A DNA stretch of 64,000 nt from Lachnospiraceae bacterium (GCA_009911185.1 QXWW01000011.1:1-64000); one strand, 5' to 3'; positions 18,387-27,475 are shown, numbered from the stretch's first letter. Numbers and translations are program-made. The notes: generated by a model from the sequence alone, not told the origin.

Positions 18387-19210
18387 TTAGACAACTTTTT
18401 TCAGGTTATTTTTTCTGTATGGTACTGGCGTTTGATATCCCAGTGAGGAATGTATTCTGTGATTGTTCTACCAGCTCACATAATTCCATAACTTCAATTT
18501 TATTTCCTTCAGATCTGCAAATGTTTCATTCCATACGGATTCTGTTTTTATGATCTTGAATGTCGCTTCTGCCACTGCATTTTCATAAGGGCATCCTTTA
18601 TGGCTCAGCCAACGTTCTATGTTATATGCCTCCAACAGTTCCTTAATTGTCTGGTTTTTGAATTCGTTTCCAAGGTCTGTATGAAACAGACGAATATCCT
18701 GCAGGTTTCCTTCCATCCGGTGAAAGGTTTCTTTGACGAGTTCCGCTGTTTTCTGTTCCCCTGCGCTGTAATCTATGATTTCCCTGTTAAAGAGGTCAAC
18801 AAGCACACATATGTAGTTCCACTGTCTTCCTGCTCTTACATATGTTAAACCGCTTATCACAGCGTCCCTGTATTTCCGGTCATGGAATTGGCCGTTAAGG
18901 ATATTTTCTGCGTTGGATTCGTTGCAGGTGTTTTTGTGCGGCTTGAATTGTGCGGTTGTGAATTGGACACCAGTGCATTCTGCTTCATAATTCGTCCAAT
19001 CCGGCGTCTTTTACCTGTTTTCATCAACTCCTTTTTTATCTTGCGTGTGCCATAATTATTACGGCTTGCTTCAAATATTTCTGTGATTTCAGATGAAAGC
19101 CCAGACTCATTGGGCTTTTGCTTTGCCTCATAATAATAAGAGCTTCTGTTTACCTGCAGGACGCGGCACATTGTTGATACAGAGTATTTGTGGGCATTTG
19201 CCTTAATCAC
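18387..19210 (-). pseudogene. IS3 transposase orfB, frameshifted and with a premature amber stop
   Basis: The N-terminal part (from a GTG at 19210) has the HTH_21 region YGTRKIKKEL and RRIGRIMKQNAL, then shifts frame near 18965-18975; the correct continuation FTTAQFKPHKNTCNE is readable in the next frame. The DDE integrase core follows (ICVLVDLFNREIIDYS, FHTDLGNEFKN, PYENAVAEATFKIIKTE). Near the end a TAG replaces a codon just before NNHRIHSSLGYQTPV, which otherwise runs on to a natural stop at 18387. Two separate lesions therefore break this gene. Confidence 0.85.
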
Positions 19211-19212
19211 AT

Positions 19213-19507
19213 TTACTTTCGTCCTAAGATCTGCGCCGCTTGTTTTAAAATGTCGTTCTCCATCTTAAGCTGCTGGTTTTCTTTTCTGAGCTTTATCAAT
19301 TCTTCCTGTTCTGGTGTACGGTTATCTTTTTCATGGAAAGAGCCGGAAAATTCCGCCTGTTTCACCCACTTGTCAAATAAAGAATGGGCAATATCATATT
19401 CCCTGCAGATGTCACATCTGTGCTTGCCAGAATCATATAAATCCACTAGCTGCTGTTTGAATTCATCTGTATACTTGCGTGTTTTTTCTCTGTTTTGTTT
19501 CGGTCAT
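19213..19507 (-). pseudogene. IS3 transposase orfA, frameshifted near its start
   Basis: A good start with GGAGAAG lies at 19507 (MTETKQRKN), but this frame stops after 14 codons. The family sequence RKYTDEFKQQLVDLYDSG continues in another frame, so one or two bases were lost or gained near 19480. The rest is intact: a helix-turn-helix and a C-terminal leucine-zipper (LRKENQQLKMENDILKQAAQ) ending at 19213. The orfB frame follows with the usual -1 relation. Confidence 0.8.
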
Positions 19508-19593
19508 ATGAACTTCTCCGTTACTTATTGTTGTTATAATATATGACCTTAAAAAATCTGTCCAGTTTATTGTAATCTATCTAAACGTACAGT

Positions 19594-19958
19594 TTAGAGA
19601 ACGGAGAGCCGAAAGCCATAGAGGGGGAGCGTAAAACGCCATATACTTATGTAAATTTGCCGGATATAGAAAAGGCTTATGATAGCCTGCAAAGCATGAG
19701 AAATGCGGTAAATATGGCTTTTGGTGCATACTGCGGAGAAAATCACATATTGAAAGATATTGTATTCCCGAAAGCAAGGCCGTAGAAGAAACAAACGCTA
19801 AAATTGCGGCAGAATACGGAGTAAAGCCACCGGAGCAGAGAATGGACACAATGCAGATTAGCAGAATGGCAGGTTCCGTAAAATGTTTTGACGAAAAGTA
19901 TCATTTCTATACTGAATTTTCAGAGCTTATGGGAAGTTTAGCGGAAACTATGCCATAA
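19594..19958 (+). pseudogene. Fragment of a mobile-element protein, frameshifted
   Basis: Right of the IS element one frame reads GEPKAIEGERKTPYTYVNLP and on through FGAYCGENHI, then stops; the continuation ESKAVEETNAKIAAEYGVKP to SELMGSLAETMP is found in a second frame and ends at 19958. The two parts look like one protein split by a frameshift near 19755, with its N terminus missing. I do not recognise the family. The small genes that follow suggest it belonged to an integrative or conjugative element. Confidence 0.5.
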
Positions 19959-19976
19959 CCAAAGAGAAAAGAGGTA

Positions 19977-20111
19977 TTGACAGATGATAATAAAGCGTTG
20001 ATTGATAAACTTATCAATTCAAATTATCCTACATTGGCACAAGATGAAGCCGTAACGATTGTCAAACTTGACGGACTTTTATCAGAGATTTTAAGGCTTG
20101 ATAGACGCTAG
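19977..20111 (+). CDS. Possible 44-residue mobile-element protein
   Basis: A short frame from a TTG start preceded by AGAGG encodes a compact, plausible helical protein (DDNKALIDKLINSNYPTLAQ, then IVKLDGLLSEILRL). It begins 18 bp after the preceding fragment and is followed closely by another small gene, as in tightly packed element cargo. There is no recognised domain; it may be a remnant. Confidence 0.3.
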   Translation: MTDDNKALIDKLINSNYPTLAQDEAVTIVKLDGLLSEILRLDRR

Positions 20112-20151
20112 GGGGAGGCAGTAAAAGAGGCATTAGGGGAGGTATCAGAGA

Positions 20152-20340
20152 ATGAATAATATGTATGCAGACAGGAACGGAAAGCTGATTGACAACAAAG
20201 AGAATACGGCAATAGGGCAAGCAGGAAAATTGATAAAGAGGCAGAACGCCACAAAAGAGAAAAGCGCAAGTATTGTTAATTATTATACGAACAGACAGCA
20301 GAAAATAGATACCGGGGAAGGGGTTTATATTGAAAGGTGA
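20152..20340 (+). CDS. Small mobile-element protein, unknown
   Basis: The 62-residue product is hydrophilic (MNNMYADRNGKLIDNKENT) with no membrane segment. GGGGAGG stands eight to twelve bases before the ATG, supporting translation. It follows the fragments at 19594-20111 on the same strand. I do not recognise a family; similar short Asn/Lys-rich proteins are common in conjugative elements of gut Firmicutes. It may be a remnant. Confidence 0.4.
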   Translation: MNNMYADRNGKLIDNKENTAIGQAGKLIKRQNATKEKSASIVNYYTNRQQKIDTGEGVYIER

Positions 20341-20389
20341 ATCTACTTCATTAAGTTATCAAAATATTTGTGAGTAACAAAAAGGGTTA

Positions 20390-20419
20390 TTGTGAGAAAA
20401 AGGGAAGATATGCTATAAT
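20390..20419 (+). promoter_or_regulatory. Promoter of the holin-like toxin
   Basis: TTGTGA (20390-20395) and TATAAT (20414-20419) are 18 bp apart, with TGC before the -10 box giving an extended -10. Transcription would start near 20426 and leave a leader of about 90 nt rich in self-complementary GGAGGG/CCCTCC segments, which could hide the toxin ribosome site. Confidence 0.65.
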
Positions 20420-20514
20420 TCCGATATGGGAAACCATAGAGCCAGGCGACTTTACCCCTCTTATTTTTCGGAGGGTAGAAATGCCCTCCAGACGAAAGAA
20501 AGGAGGGCGTTACA

Positions 20515-20610
20515 ATGATGATTACATATTCTGATTTGGTACAAACTGGAATATTCATTATAGCCCTTGTAGGATTGTGTGACACGATTTTCAAGGGAAA
20601 AAAGAAATAG
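20515..20610 (+). CDS. Putative holin-like toxin (type I toxin)
   Basis: This 31-residue peptide is too short for usual gene calling. It has one membrane helix (VQTGIFIIALVGLCDTI) between a short polar N terminus and a basic KGKKK tail, the plan of the Hol-Tox/TxpA-BsrG kind of type I toxins, which insert in the membrane. A strong AAGGAGGGCG lies at the right distance from the ATG. Its own promoter stands 95 bp upstream, and a convergent promoter on the other strand makes a likely antisense antitoxin that overlaps its 3' end. The whole module is intact although genes on both sides are decayed. Confidence 0.75.
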   Translation: MMITYSDLVQTGIFIIALVGLCDTIFKGKKK

Positions 20611-20697
20611 CCGCCACTACTCGCAATAGTGACGGCTGATGTAAAAATTAGCTTTTGACTGTTTGGGTAGAGCCGCTTCTATGGTTCTCCCTTTTCT
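20600..20697 (-). ncRNA. Predicted antisense antitoxin RNA
   Basis: From the minus-strand promoter at 20704-20732 transcription would begin near 20697 and run to the terminator at 20609-20637, whose T-rich tail (ATTTCTTTTTT) faces this strand. The RNA of about 100 nt would overlap the last codons and 3' end of the toxin mRNA, as in TxpA/RatA and BsrG/SR4. This is inferred from promoter, terminator and layout, not from expression data. Confidence 0.6.
20609..20637. terminator. Shared terminator of toxin and antitoxin
   Basis: An 11-bp stem (20609-20619 with 20627-20637, one G-U pair) closes a 7-nt loop. On the minus strand it is followed by a T-rich run and is a good terminator; on the plus strand the run is weaker. 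Confidence 0.7.
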
Positions 20698-20703
20698 ATC
20701 TAC

Positions 20704-20732
20704 AATATAGCATATCTGATAATGGGATTCAA
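20704..20732 (-). promoter_or_regulatory. Promoter of the antitoxin RNA
   Basis: On the minus strand TTGAAT (20732-20727) and TATATT (20709-20704) are separated by 17 bp, with TGC directly before the -10 box (extended -10). The promoter faces the toxin gene. Confidence 0.6.
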
Positions 20733-20739
20733 GTATTCT

Positions 20740-20951
20740 TTATATTTCTTCTCCCGTATCTCTCATTACAAAAATTCCCTTGAAGCTACAATTTAGTTAT
20801 CGGCAATTTGGTTTAACTCTTTTTCATTAAAATTATCACGTTTTAGTTTGTTTGATAAATTGCTTTGAGAAGTACCAAGGTTGGCAGCCAATTCCGTAAT
20901 AGCCATTTTGCGTTTTACTAAAGCGATTCGTATTTTTTCTGACATTGGCAT
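20740..20951 (-). pseudogene. Small XRE-type helix-turn-helix regulator, frameshifted
   Basis: From ATG 20951 the frame gives a Cro-like protein (MSEKIRIALVKRKMAI, ELAANLGTSQSNLSNKLKRD, KELNQIAD) that stops at 20793 after 52 residues. The expected family ending, NCSFKGIFVMRDTGEEI, is readable in another frame down to a stop at 20740, so a one- or two-base change has broken the gene. The DNA-binding part is intact and a short active product is possible. Such regulators are typical of integrative conjugative elements. Confidence 0.65.
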
Positions 20952-21237
20952 GATGATACCTTCTTTCTGACAAGATATGTATAGTATAGTATATTATTAT
21001 ATAGAAATAAAAATAACATAAAAATGATATAAATTACAAAAATGTATTGACATAGAAATAAATACGGACTACAACATCACTTATGAATGATAAAAAACAC
21101 TATATAAAATATCCATCACTTTTCTTGTGATAAAACATTCTCTTGTTTGACTATCTGGCAGTCGCGCGAACCGTAAACAATGCCATTCACTTTTAATCGT
21201 GAGCCATAGGAAGAAGGTGCTGACAGTAAAAGACAAT

Positions 21238-21275
21238 AAAAATGCCCTTACAGAGCCGCAATCTCTGACAAGGGC
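21238..21275 (-). terminator. Orphan terminator on the minus strand
   Basis: Stem GCCCTTACAGAG (21244-21255) pairs with CTCTGACAAGGGC (21263-21275), and on the minus strand it is followed by ATTTTTA. No intact minus-strand gene lies to its right within 2 kb, so it is probably a leftover of a lost gene of the element. Confidence 0.6.
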
Positions 21276-21337
21276 AAGTAACCCGGAAATCATATAAAAG
21301 CCGGATACTAGAAAATTATGCCATATCCGGTTGAAAA

Positions 21338-21502
21338 ATGGAAGAATTGGTAATAATTTATGTACATTTTGAAAATGATCAAGGCACAGTTATGGGGGTG
21401 AAAGAACCGTACGAGCAAGGAAGAGTTAAGCCGTCTTGCAAGATATTTGATCTTGGAACGCCTGATTATCATAGTGATGATACCTATTGGGCGCAGGAAT
21501 AG
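21338..21502 (+). CDS. Small mobile-element protein, unknown
   Basis: A 54-residue frame (MEELVIIYVHFENDQGTVMG to DDTYWAQE) reads like a genuine small beta-rich protein. The same frame carries on beyond its TAG stop with a plausible sequence (ILTKTENADTLAQIYYFAKR), so the two may once have been neighbouring or fused genes. The upstream sequence holds a CCGGATA/TATCCGG dyad (21301-21330) and no strong ribosome site. Family not recognised. Confidence 0.35.
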   Translation: MEELVIIYVHFENDQGTVMGVKEPYEQGRVKPSCKIFDLGTPDYHSDDTYWAQE

Positions 21503-21517
21503 CAGAGGCGTGTTTCA

Positions 21518-21885
21518 AAAATTCTTACAAAAACTGAAAATGCCGACACGTTGGCACAGATTTATTATTTTGCCAAACGTGCAGGAAAGGCAGGGCGGCA
21601 GAATGACGGAAAATAATCAGAAACTTATTGACCTTGTATCTGAAACAATTATCCTGCGTAAATATATCAAAGACTTAATTTTCGTTGTACTAGTTCTATA
21701 CATTCACTGCCTTAAAACTGTACGGACTGGAGGATTGTCCAGACGGACACGTTGAGGAAGTATATGAAATGTGGGAAAAGCACATGAAACCACGGATTGA
21801 AAAGCAGGAACAAATATGTCAATCGTATGTCAAAATGGGAAAAATAGAAAGTCACTGGAAACCGCCAGAAATCAGCACTTTATAA
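21518..21885 (+). pseudogene. Chain of mobile-element gene fragments
   Basis: Three pieces follow one another: TENADTLAQIYYFAKRAGK ending at 21616; a start overlapping it at 21603 (MTENNQKLIDLVSETI), which soon loses sense; and an open tail from about 21703 (LYGLEDCPDGHVEEVYEMWE) ending at 21885 without any start. Overlapping small genes of this kind are typical of conjugative elements. Here they are truncated and run directly into the clpB promoter region. Confidence 0.5.
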
Positions 21886-21900
21886 AATTTTCACACAATT

Positions 21901-21927
21901 TTAGCACTCACCTATTGACAGTGCTAA
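21901..21927 (+). promoter_or_regulatory. CIRCE operator (HrcA binding site)
   Basis: TTAGCACTC-N9-CAGTGCTAA matches the CIRCE consensus TTAGCACTC-N9-GAGTGCTAA at 17 of 18 arm positions. It overlaps a TTGACA -35 box (21915-21920) with a possible TATTGT -10 box at 21938-21943. HrcA bound here would repress clpB until heat shock. Confidence 0.9.
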
Positions 21928-22116
21928 CAATTGGTGTTATTGTTATACAGGAAATAGAACAAAAATAACATGGTAAATATAGGTGTCGTGTAAAGCCGCA
22001 TTGCTGACTGAAATGTTAATTTCAGGGAAATACTTAGTACAGCAAATAATCGGTCATGAACATGTTGACTTGTGTTTCATCGTGCTGAAAATGCAGAACG
22101 AAAAGGAGGAACTTTT

Positions 22117-24702
22117 ATGAATATACAGAAATTTACGCAAAAATCCGTAGAAGCCATCAATGGATGTGAAAAGCTGGCATATGAATATGGCAACCAGGAA
22201 ATAGAACAGGAACATCTTTTAGTCTCTTTATTATTGCAGGAGGATGGACTGATTCTTAAGCTTATTGAAAAAATGGAGATTAATAAGGAACATTTTATTC
22301 AGAATGCGCAAAATCATCTGGCTAAGCGGGTGAAAGTTTCCGGCGGACAGATTTATATGGGGCAGAATCTGAATAAGGTTTTGGTGAGCGCTGAGGATGA
22401 AGCAAAGAAGATGGGAGACGAATATGTGTCTGTGGAGCATTTGTTTTTGACCTTGCTCAAATATCCCAATCAGGCCCTCAAAGAAATATTTAAAGAGTAT
22501 GGCATCACCCGTGACCGGTTCCTGCAGGCTCTTGCCACGGTACGGGGAAATCAAAAAGTGGTATCGGATAATCCCGAGGCGACGTATGACACGCTGAATA
22601 AGTATGGCTATGATATGGTGGAGCGCGCCAGAGACCAGAAATTGGATCCGGTCATTGGACGGGATCATGAGATTCGAAATGTAGTCCGCATCCTGTCCCG
22701 GAAGACCAAAAATAACCCGGTGTTGATTGGTGAACCGGGCGTGGGTAAAACAGCAGTAGTGGAAGGGCTCGCACAGCGGATTGTCAGAGGAGACGTGCCG
22801 GAGGGTCTGAAAGATAAACGGCTTTTTGCCCTGGATATGGGAGCTTTGGTAGCGGGGGCAAAGTACCGCGGAGAGTTTGAAGAGCGTTTGAAGGCAGTCC
22901 TGGATGAGATAAAGAGCAGCGACGGACAGATCATATTGTTTATTGATGAACTGCATACCATTGTCGGGGCAGGAAAAACGGACGGGGCTATGGATGCCGG
23001 GCAGCTGCTAAAGCCTATGCTTGCCAGAGGAGAGCTGCATTGTATTGGCGCGACCACACTGGATGAATACCGGGAGTATGTGGAAAAGGATGCCGCGCTG
23101 GAGCGCAGGTTTCAGCCAGTACATGTAGAGGAACCTACGGTGGAAGATACCATTTCCATTCTCCGCGGGCTGAAAGACCGTTATGAAGTATTCCATGGCG
23201 TGAAAATTACCGATGGCGCTCTGGTATCGGCAGCCATGTTATCTAATCGTTATATCAGCGACCGTTTTCTGCCAGATAAAGCGATTGACCTCGTGGACGA
23301 GGCATGTGCATTGATAAAAACAGAGTTAGACTCCATGCCCACAGAGCTGGATGAGCTGCAGCGGAGAGTGATGCAGATGGAAATTGAAGAGGCAGCGTTG
23401 AAAAAGGAGGAGGACCGTCTCAGTAAAGACCGACTGGAAACATTACAGAGGGAGCTTGCAGATTTGAAAAATGATTTCCAGTCTAAAAAGGCACAATGGG
23501 ACAATGAGAAGAAGTCTGTGGAAAGGGTGCAGAAGCTCAGGGAGGAGCTGGAGGCCATAAATAATGAAATTGCCATGGCACAGCAGAGCTATGATCTGGA
23601 AAAAGCAGCGGAATTACAGTATGGCAGGAAGCCGGAACTGCAGCGTCAGTTAGAAATCGAAGAAGAGCAGGTGAAAAAGAAAGATTTAAGCCTGGTGCAT
23701 GAGAATGTCAGCGAGGAAGAGATTGCTAAAATAATTTCCCGCTGGACCCAAATTCCGGTGGCGAAGCTGACGGAGAGTGAGCGCAATAAGACGCTGCACC
23801 TGGATCAGGAGCTTCATGAACGTGTGATCGGACAAGAAGAGGGCGTTACCAAGGTTACGGAAGCGATTATCCGCTCCAAAGCCGGCATTAAAGATCCTGG
23901 CAAACCTATTGGCTCTTTCTTGTTTTTGGGACCAACCGGGGTAGGTAAGACGGAGCTTGCCAAAGCGCTTGCAGCCAGCCTTTTCGATGATGAGAACAAC
24001 ATGGTTCGAATTGATATGAGCGAATATATGGAAAAATATTCTGTTTCCCGTCTGATTGGAGCGCCTCCCGGATATGTGGGCTATGAGGAGGGCGGCCAGC
24101 TTACGGAAGCGGTGCGCAGAAAACCTTATTCGGTGGTACTCTTTGATGAGGTGGAAAAAGCGCATCCGGATGTGTTCAACGTGCTTCTTCAGGTATTGGA
24201 TGATGGAAGGATTACCGATTCTCAGGGGCGTACCGTAGATTTTAAAAATACGATACTGATTATGACGTCTAATCTCGGTTCTTCCTATTTACTGGACGGA
24301 ATAGAGGAGCATGGGGAAATTACCGCAGAGTGTGAGGAGGCGGTTATGAATGAGCTGCGAGGCAATTTCCGTCCGGAATTTTTAAACCGTTTGGACGAGA
24401 TTATCCTGTTTAAACCTCTGACGAAAGAAAATATTGGCGGTATTATTCATCTTTTGATGGCAGAACTGAATAAGCGTCTGACAGAGCGGGAGATTTCTGT
24501 TAAGTTAAGTCCCGCGGCAGAACAGTTTATTGTGGAACATGGTTACGACCCTGTTTATGGTGCAAGACCGCTGAAGCGGTATCTGCAAAAAACGGTGGAA
24601 ACGCTTGCCGCAAAACTGATTCTTGCAGACCAGGCGGGGGCCGGAGATATCATTTGGATTGATGTGGAACAGGGCGAGTTGGCGGCATCCTGCAAAAAGT
24701 GA
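22117..24702 (+). CDS. clpB: ATP-dependent chaperone ClpB
   Basis: ClpB is a hexameric disaggregase that works with DnaK to rescue aggregated proteins. The 861-residue product has the normal length: N-terminal Clp repeats (residues 1-145), NBD1 with Walker A GEPGVGKT near residue 205, a Glu/Lys-rich coiled-coil middle domain at about 400-525, and NBD2 with GPTGVGKTE near residue 605. The middle domain separates it from ClpC/ClpA. I chose ATG 22117 after AAGGAGGA; an upstream ATG at 22072 has no ribosome site. A CIRCE element 190 bp upstream places it in the HrcA regulon. Confidence 0.97.
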   Translation: MNIQKFTQKSVEAINGCEKLAYEYGNQEIEQEHLLVSLLLQEDGLILKLIEKMEINKEHFIQNAQNHLAKRVKVSGGQIYMGQNLNKVLVSAEDEAKKMGDEYVSVEHLFLTLLKYPNQALKEIFKEYGITRDRFLQALATVRGNQKVVSDNPEATYDTLNKYGYDMVERARDQKLDPVIGRDHEIRNVVRILSRKTKNNPVLIGEPGVGKTAVVEGLAQRIVRGDVPEGLKDKRLFALDMGALVAGAKYRGEFEERLKAVLDEIKSSDGQIILFIDELHTIVGAGKTDGAMDAGQLLKPMLARGELHCIGATTLDEYREYVEKDAALERRFQPVHVEEPTVEDTISILRGLKDRYEVFHGVKITDGALVSAAMLSNRYISDRFLPDKAIDLVDEACALIKTELDSMPTELDELQRRVMQMEIEEAALKKEEDRLSKDRLETLQRELADLKNDFQSKKAQWDNEKKSVERVQKLREELEAINNEIAMAQQSYDLEKAAELQYGRKPELQRQLEIEEEQVKKKDLSLVHENVSEEEIAKIISRWTQIPVAKLTESERNKTLHLDQELHERVIGQEEGVTKVTEAIIRSKAGIKDPGKPIGSFLFLGPTGVGKTELAKALAASLFDDENNMVRIDMSEYMEKYSVSRLIGAPPGYVGYEEGGQLTEAVRRKPYSVVLFDEVEKAHPDVFNVLLQVLDDGRITDSQGRTVDFKNTILIMTSNLGSSYLLDGIEEHGEITAECEEAVMNELRGNFRPEFLNRLDEIILFKPLTKENIGGIIHLLMAELNKRLTEREISVKLSPAAEQFIVEHGYDPVYGARPLKRYLQKTVETLAAKLILADQAGAGDIIWIDVEQGELAASCKK

Positions 24703-24846
24703 TATTTAAATTTGACACCTGAATCGATAGAAGCATTTAGTCGGTGCATGCGTACAAAACAGACATACTTTTGTTTTTTGGAAACCACATATAATACAGC
24801 CCCTTTGGCATATATTGCATAGAAGTATTTGCGGGGTATTGGATGA

Positions 24847-25674
24847 ATGAAGGAAGGAAAAATTTGCAAACGGGTTTGGAAACGCTATAAGAAACTACAT
24901 TTTTGGAGAAAATGTCTGGTATTTGACCTGCTTTGCCTCTGCATTGCTCTGGGAATGGCCGTTTTCGGTATGGGAAATGGAGAAAAAATGAAACAGGGTT
25001 TTTTGGCGGCGTTTCCAGATCGGGAAAACACCAAAAGCGCATCTGCCAAAGTTCAGGGAGATACCGGAGAGTCGGAAGGGCAGGAAACGGGAGATTCGGA
25101 TTTACAGGTGCAAAGTGAGAAAAAAAAGGTTGCCCTTACCTTTGACGATGGTCCGCACCCCGAGTACACACCAGAAATGCTTGCCGTCTTAAAGGAGAAA
25201 AACGTAAAAGCAACATTTTTTCTTTTGGGAGAGATGGTGGAAAAACATCCGGAAATCGTAAAGCAGATTCACGAGGAGGGACATGTAATTGGAAACCATT
25301 CTTATAAACATGAACAACTGAGCAAACTGACTTTAGAACAGGCATGTGAGCAGGTTGAGCGTACGAACCGGCTGATTTATGATATTACTGGCGTTTATCC
25401 CTCCTATTTGCGTCCGCCTTTCGGGGACTGGCACGAGAAGCTGGATTGCGAGGCAAATATGGTGGAGGTGCTATGGGATGTGGATACTTTGGACTGGTCC
25501 AGCAAAAATCACGCACAGATAGTGGATAAGGTTTTGAAAAATATTCAGGAGAATGATATAATCCTGATGCATGATGGTTACGAAACTTCAGTCACTGCTG
25601 CAGCGGAAATTATTGATACCCTGAAAGAACAGGGATATGAGTTTGTGACGGTAGATGAAATTTTGTTTGATTAA
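24847..25674 (+). CDS. Polysaccharide deacetylase, membrane-anchored
   Basis: The enzyme removes acetyl groups from cell-wall or other polysaccharides (carbohydrate esterase 4, NodB fold). The 275-residue protein has a basic N terminus, one membrane segment (residues 18-38) and a low-complexity linker before the catalytic domain. The metal and catalytic residues are present: TFDDGP (D100, D101), the HxxxH pair in NHSYKH (H151, H155), RPPFGD and the late ILMHDGY. It should act outside the membrane, often to give lysozyme resistance. The start could also be four bases upstream out of frame, so ATG 24847 is the sensible choice. Confidence 0.92.
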   Translation: MKEGKICKRVWKRYKKLHFWRKCLVFDLLCLCIALGMAVFGMGNGEKMKQGFLAAFPDRENTKSASAKVQGDTGESEGQETGDSDLQVQSEKKKVALTFDDGPHPEYTPEMLAVLKEKNVKATFFLLGEMVEKHPEIVKQIHEEGHVIGNHSYKHEQLSKLTLEQACEQVERTNRLIYDITGVYPSYLRPPFGDWHEKLDCEANMVEVLWDVDTLDWSSKNHAQIVDKVLKNIQENDIILMHDGYETSVTAAAEIIDTLKEQGYEFVTVDEILFD

Positions 25675-25896
25675 ATGAAATGGCCTGCAGAACAAAGGAT
25701 GAAAAACTGCTGTAAAGACAAACTCCATGTAAAAAAGGAGAGATTCCGGCAGCTTCCAGGAAAGAACAGGCAGGGATTTGAACTCAAGTCCATAAAAGAA
25801 ACAGCAGTTCTGCCAGGAGAAATGATGCGCTATGCCAATGAGAGATATTTCGTGCTGGATGTGATGGCGCAGGAATATGCAAAAATGAGAAAGTGA
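25675..25896 (+). CDS. Hypothetical 73-residue protein
   Basis: This frame begins at the ATG that directly follows the deacetylase stop codon (TAAATG). The product is basic and soluble, with no recognised domain (KERFRQLPGKNRQGFELKS, then a helical end MMRYANERYFVLDVMAQEYA). It could be co-translated with the deacetylase. Lack of a ribosome site of its own and short length make it uncertain. Confidence 0.35.
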   Translation: MKWPAEQRMKNCCKDKLHVKKERFRQLPGKNRQGFELKSIKETAVLPGEMMRYANERYFVLDVMAQEYAKMRK

Positions 25897-25985
25897 TAAA
25901 AATAAAGTAGTGACGAATCCAGGGGAAAATGGTATCCTTTTTAGAAGAGCAGGGTATTTTTTAAACATGCTCTAAGGAGGAAAGC

Positions 25986-27317
25986 ATGGACTTATTTGAT
26001 TATGTGAGAGAGCGCAAGCAGGAAAAAGAGTCTCCGCTGGCAAGCCGTCTGCGCCCCACCAGACTGGAAGAGGTGGCGGGACAGCGGCATATTATTGGAA
26101 AAGATAAACTTTTATACCGTGCGATTTTGGCGGATAAACTTAGCTCTATTATTTTTTACGGGCCGCCCGGAACCGGGAAGACGACTCTGGCGAAGGTGAT
26201 TGCCAATACCACCAGTGCGGAATTTACCCAGATTAATGCCACTTCTGCGGGAAAGAAGGATATGGAAGAAGTGGTGCGTCAGGCAAAGAATAATCAGGGA
26301 ATGTATGGAAAAAAGACAATTTTGTTTATAGACGAGATTCACCGGTTTAACAAGGGGCAGCAGGATTATCTTCTGCCCTTTGTGGAAGACGGCACGGTGA
26401 TCCTTATTGGAGCTACCACAGAAAATCCTTATTTTGAGGTGAATGGAGCTCTTTTGTCCAGATCGGTAATTTTCGAGCTGAAGCCTTTAACCAAAGAAGA
26501 TATATGCAAAATTCTCCTGAATGCCATAAACGACCAGGAAAAAGGGCTGGGTTCTTATCATGCCGTGATAGATGAGGAAGCATTGGATTTTTTGGCGGAC
26601 GCGGCAAACGGAGACGCCCGTGCAGCGCTGACAGCGATAGAACTGGGGGTACTGACAACGCCAAGAGGAGAGGACGGACAAATCCATATCACTCTGGAAG
26701 CAGCCTCGGAATGTATACAAAAGCGCGTTGTGCAGTATGATAAGACAGGAGATAACCATTACGACAATGTTTCTGCCTTTATAAAAAGTATGCGTGGTTC
26801 AGATCCAGATGCAGCCGTTTATTATCTGGCGAAAATGTTGTATGCCGGAGAAGATATCAAATTTATCGCCAGGCGTGTAATGATTTGTGCTTCTGAGGAT
26901 GTGGGAAATGCGGACCCGCAGGCATTGACCGTGGCGGTCAGCGCGGCTCAGGCTGTGGAGCGTATCGGGATGCCGGAGGCGCAGATTATTTTATCCCAGG
27001 CGGTCACTTATATAGCAAGCGCGCCCAAGAGCAACGCGGCATGTCTTGCCATCCAAAGAGCGATGGAAACGGTGAAAAATACCAGGACCAGTCCAGTTCC
27101 GGTTCACTTACAGGATTCACATTATCCTGGCGCCCGGAAACTGGGACATGGTAAGGGCTATCTTTATGCCCATGATTTTCCAAATCATTACGTAGAACAG
27201 CAGTATCTGCCTGATGACCTGCAGGGCGTAAAATTCTATGAGCCTGCGGAAAATGGGTACGAAAAACAGATATCCAGACATCTTAAGTTCCTGAAAGGAG
27301 AAGAAGAATCGGAATAG
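25986..27317 (+). CDS. rarA: Replication-associated recombination protein RarA, paralogue 1
   Basis: RarA (MgsA) is an AAA+ ATPase related to clamp loaders that acts at stalled replication forks. The 443-residue product has Walker A GPPGTGKTT near residue 59, Walker B FIDEIHRFNK, sensor GATTENPYFE, and the C-terminal tetramerisation region (MRGSDPDAAVYYLAKML). CTAAGGAGG precedes the ATG. A second, clearly different RarA lies at 57759 in this same window. This copy begins MDLFDYVRERKQEKESPLASRL, the form usual in Lachnospiraceae. Confidence 0.93.
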   Translation: MDLFDYVRERKQEKESPLASRLRPTRLEEVAGQRHIIGKDKLLYRAILADKLSSIIFYGPPGTGKTTLAKVIANTTSAEFTQINATSAGKKDMEEVVRQAKNNQGMYGKKTILFIDEIHRFNKGQQDYLLPFVEDGTVILIGATTENPYFEVNGALLSRSVIFELKPLTKEDICKILLNAINDQEKGLGSYHAVIDEEALDFLADAANGDARAALTAIELGVLTTPRGEDGQIHITLEAASECIQKRVVQYDKTGDNHYDNVSAFIKSMRGSDPDAAVYYLAKMLYAGEDIKFIARRVMICASEDVGNADPQALTVAVSAAQAVERIGMPEAQIILSQAVTYIASAPKSNAACLAIQRAMETVKNTRTSPVPVHLQDSHYPGARKLGHGKGYLYAHDFPNHYVEQQYLPDDLQGVKFYEPAENGYEKQISRHLKFLKGEEESE

Positions 27318-27475
27318 AGACGGGCGTTTTGTTAGTTTTCACGAAAAGTCTTCGATATAAAGACAGATGTAAGTTTCTCGAAGAAAAAGCTTTACAATCT
27401 AAGCGTGATAGTGCATAATATGGCATGAGGAGTGGGAGTAGCCCTGAGGGCGCACAGAAGCTTACGAAGCAATTA

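Larger units (their letters stand above)
18361..19591 (-). mobile_element. IS3-family (IS150-like) insertion sequence, inactive
   Basis: An orfA/orfB transposase pair lies on the minus strand between imperfect terminal inverted repeats. The left end reads TGTCAGTTTGGATTG from 18361 and the right end, reversed, TGTACGTTTAGATAG from 19591; the similarity continues further in (GACAACTTTTTT and GACAGATTTTTT). The size of about 1230 bp fits the family. No clear target duplication is visible, so the exact ends are uncertain. Both reading frames are damaged, so the element cannot move by itself. It adjoins a stretch of decayed mobile genes. Confidence 0.8.

Noticed and set aside
20515-20610. Phage holin belonging to a prophage
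   Set aside because: No lysin, capsid or other phage gene is near, and the convergent antisense promoter fits a type I toxin instead.
21081-21293. 70-codon minus-strand frame
   Set aside because: It covers the orphan terminator hairpin and has no ribosome site.
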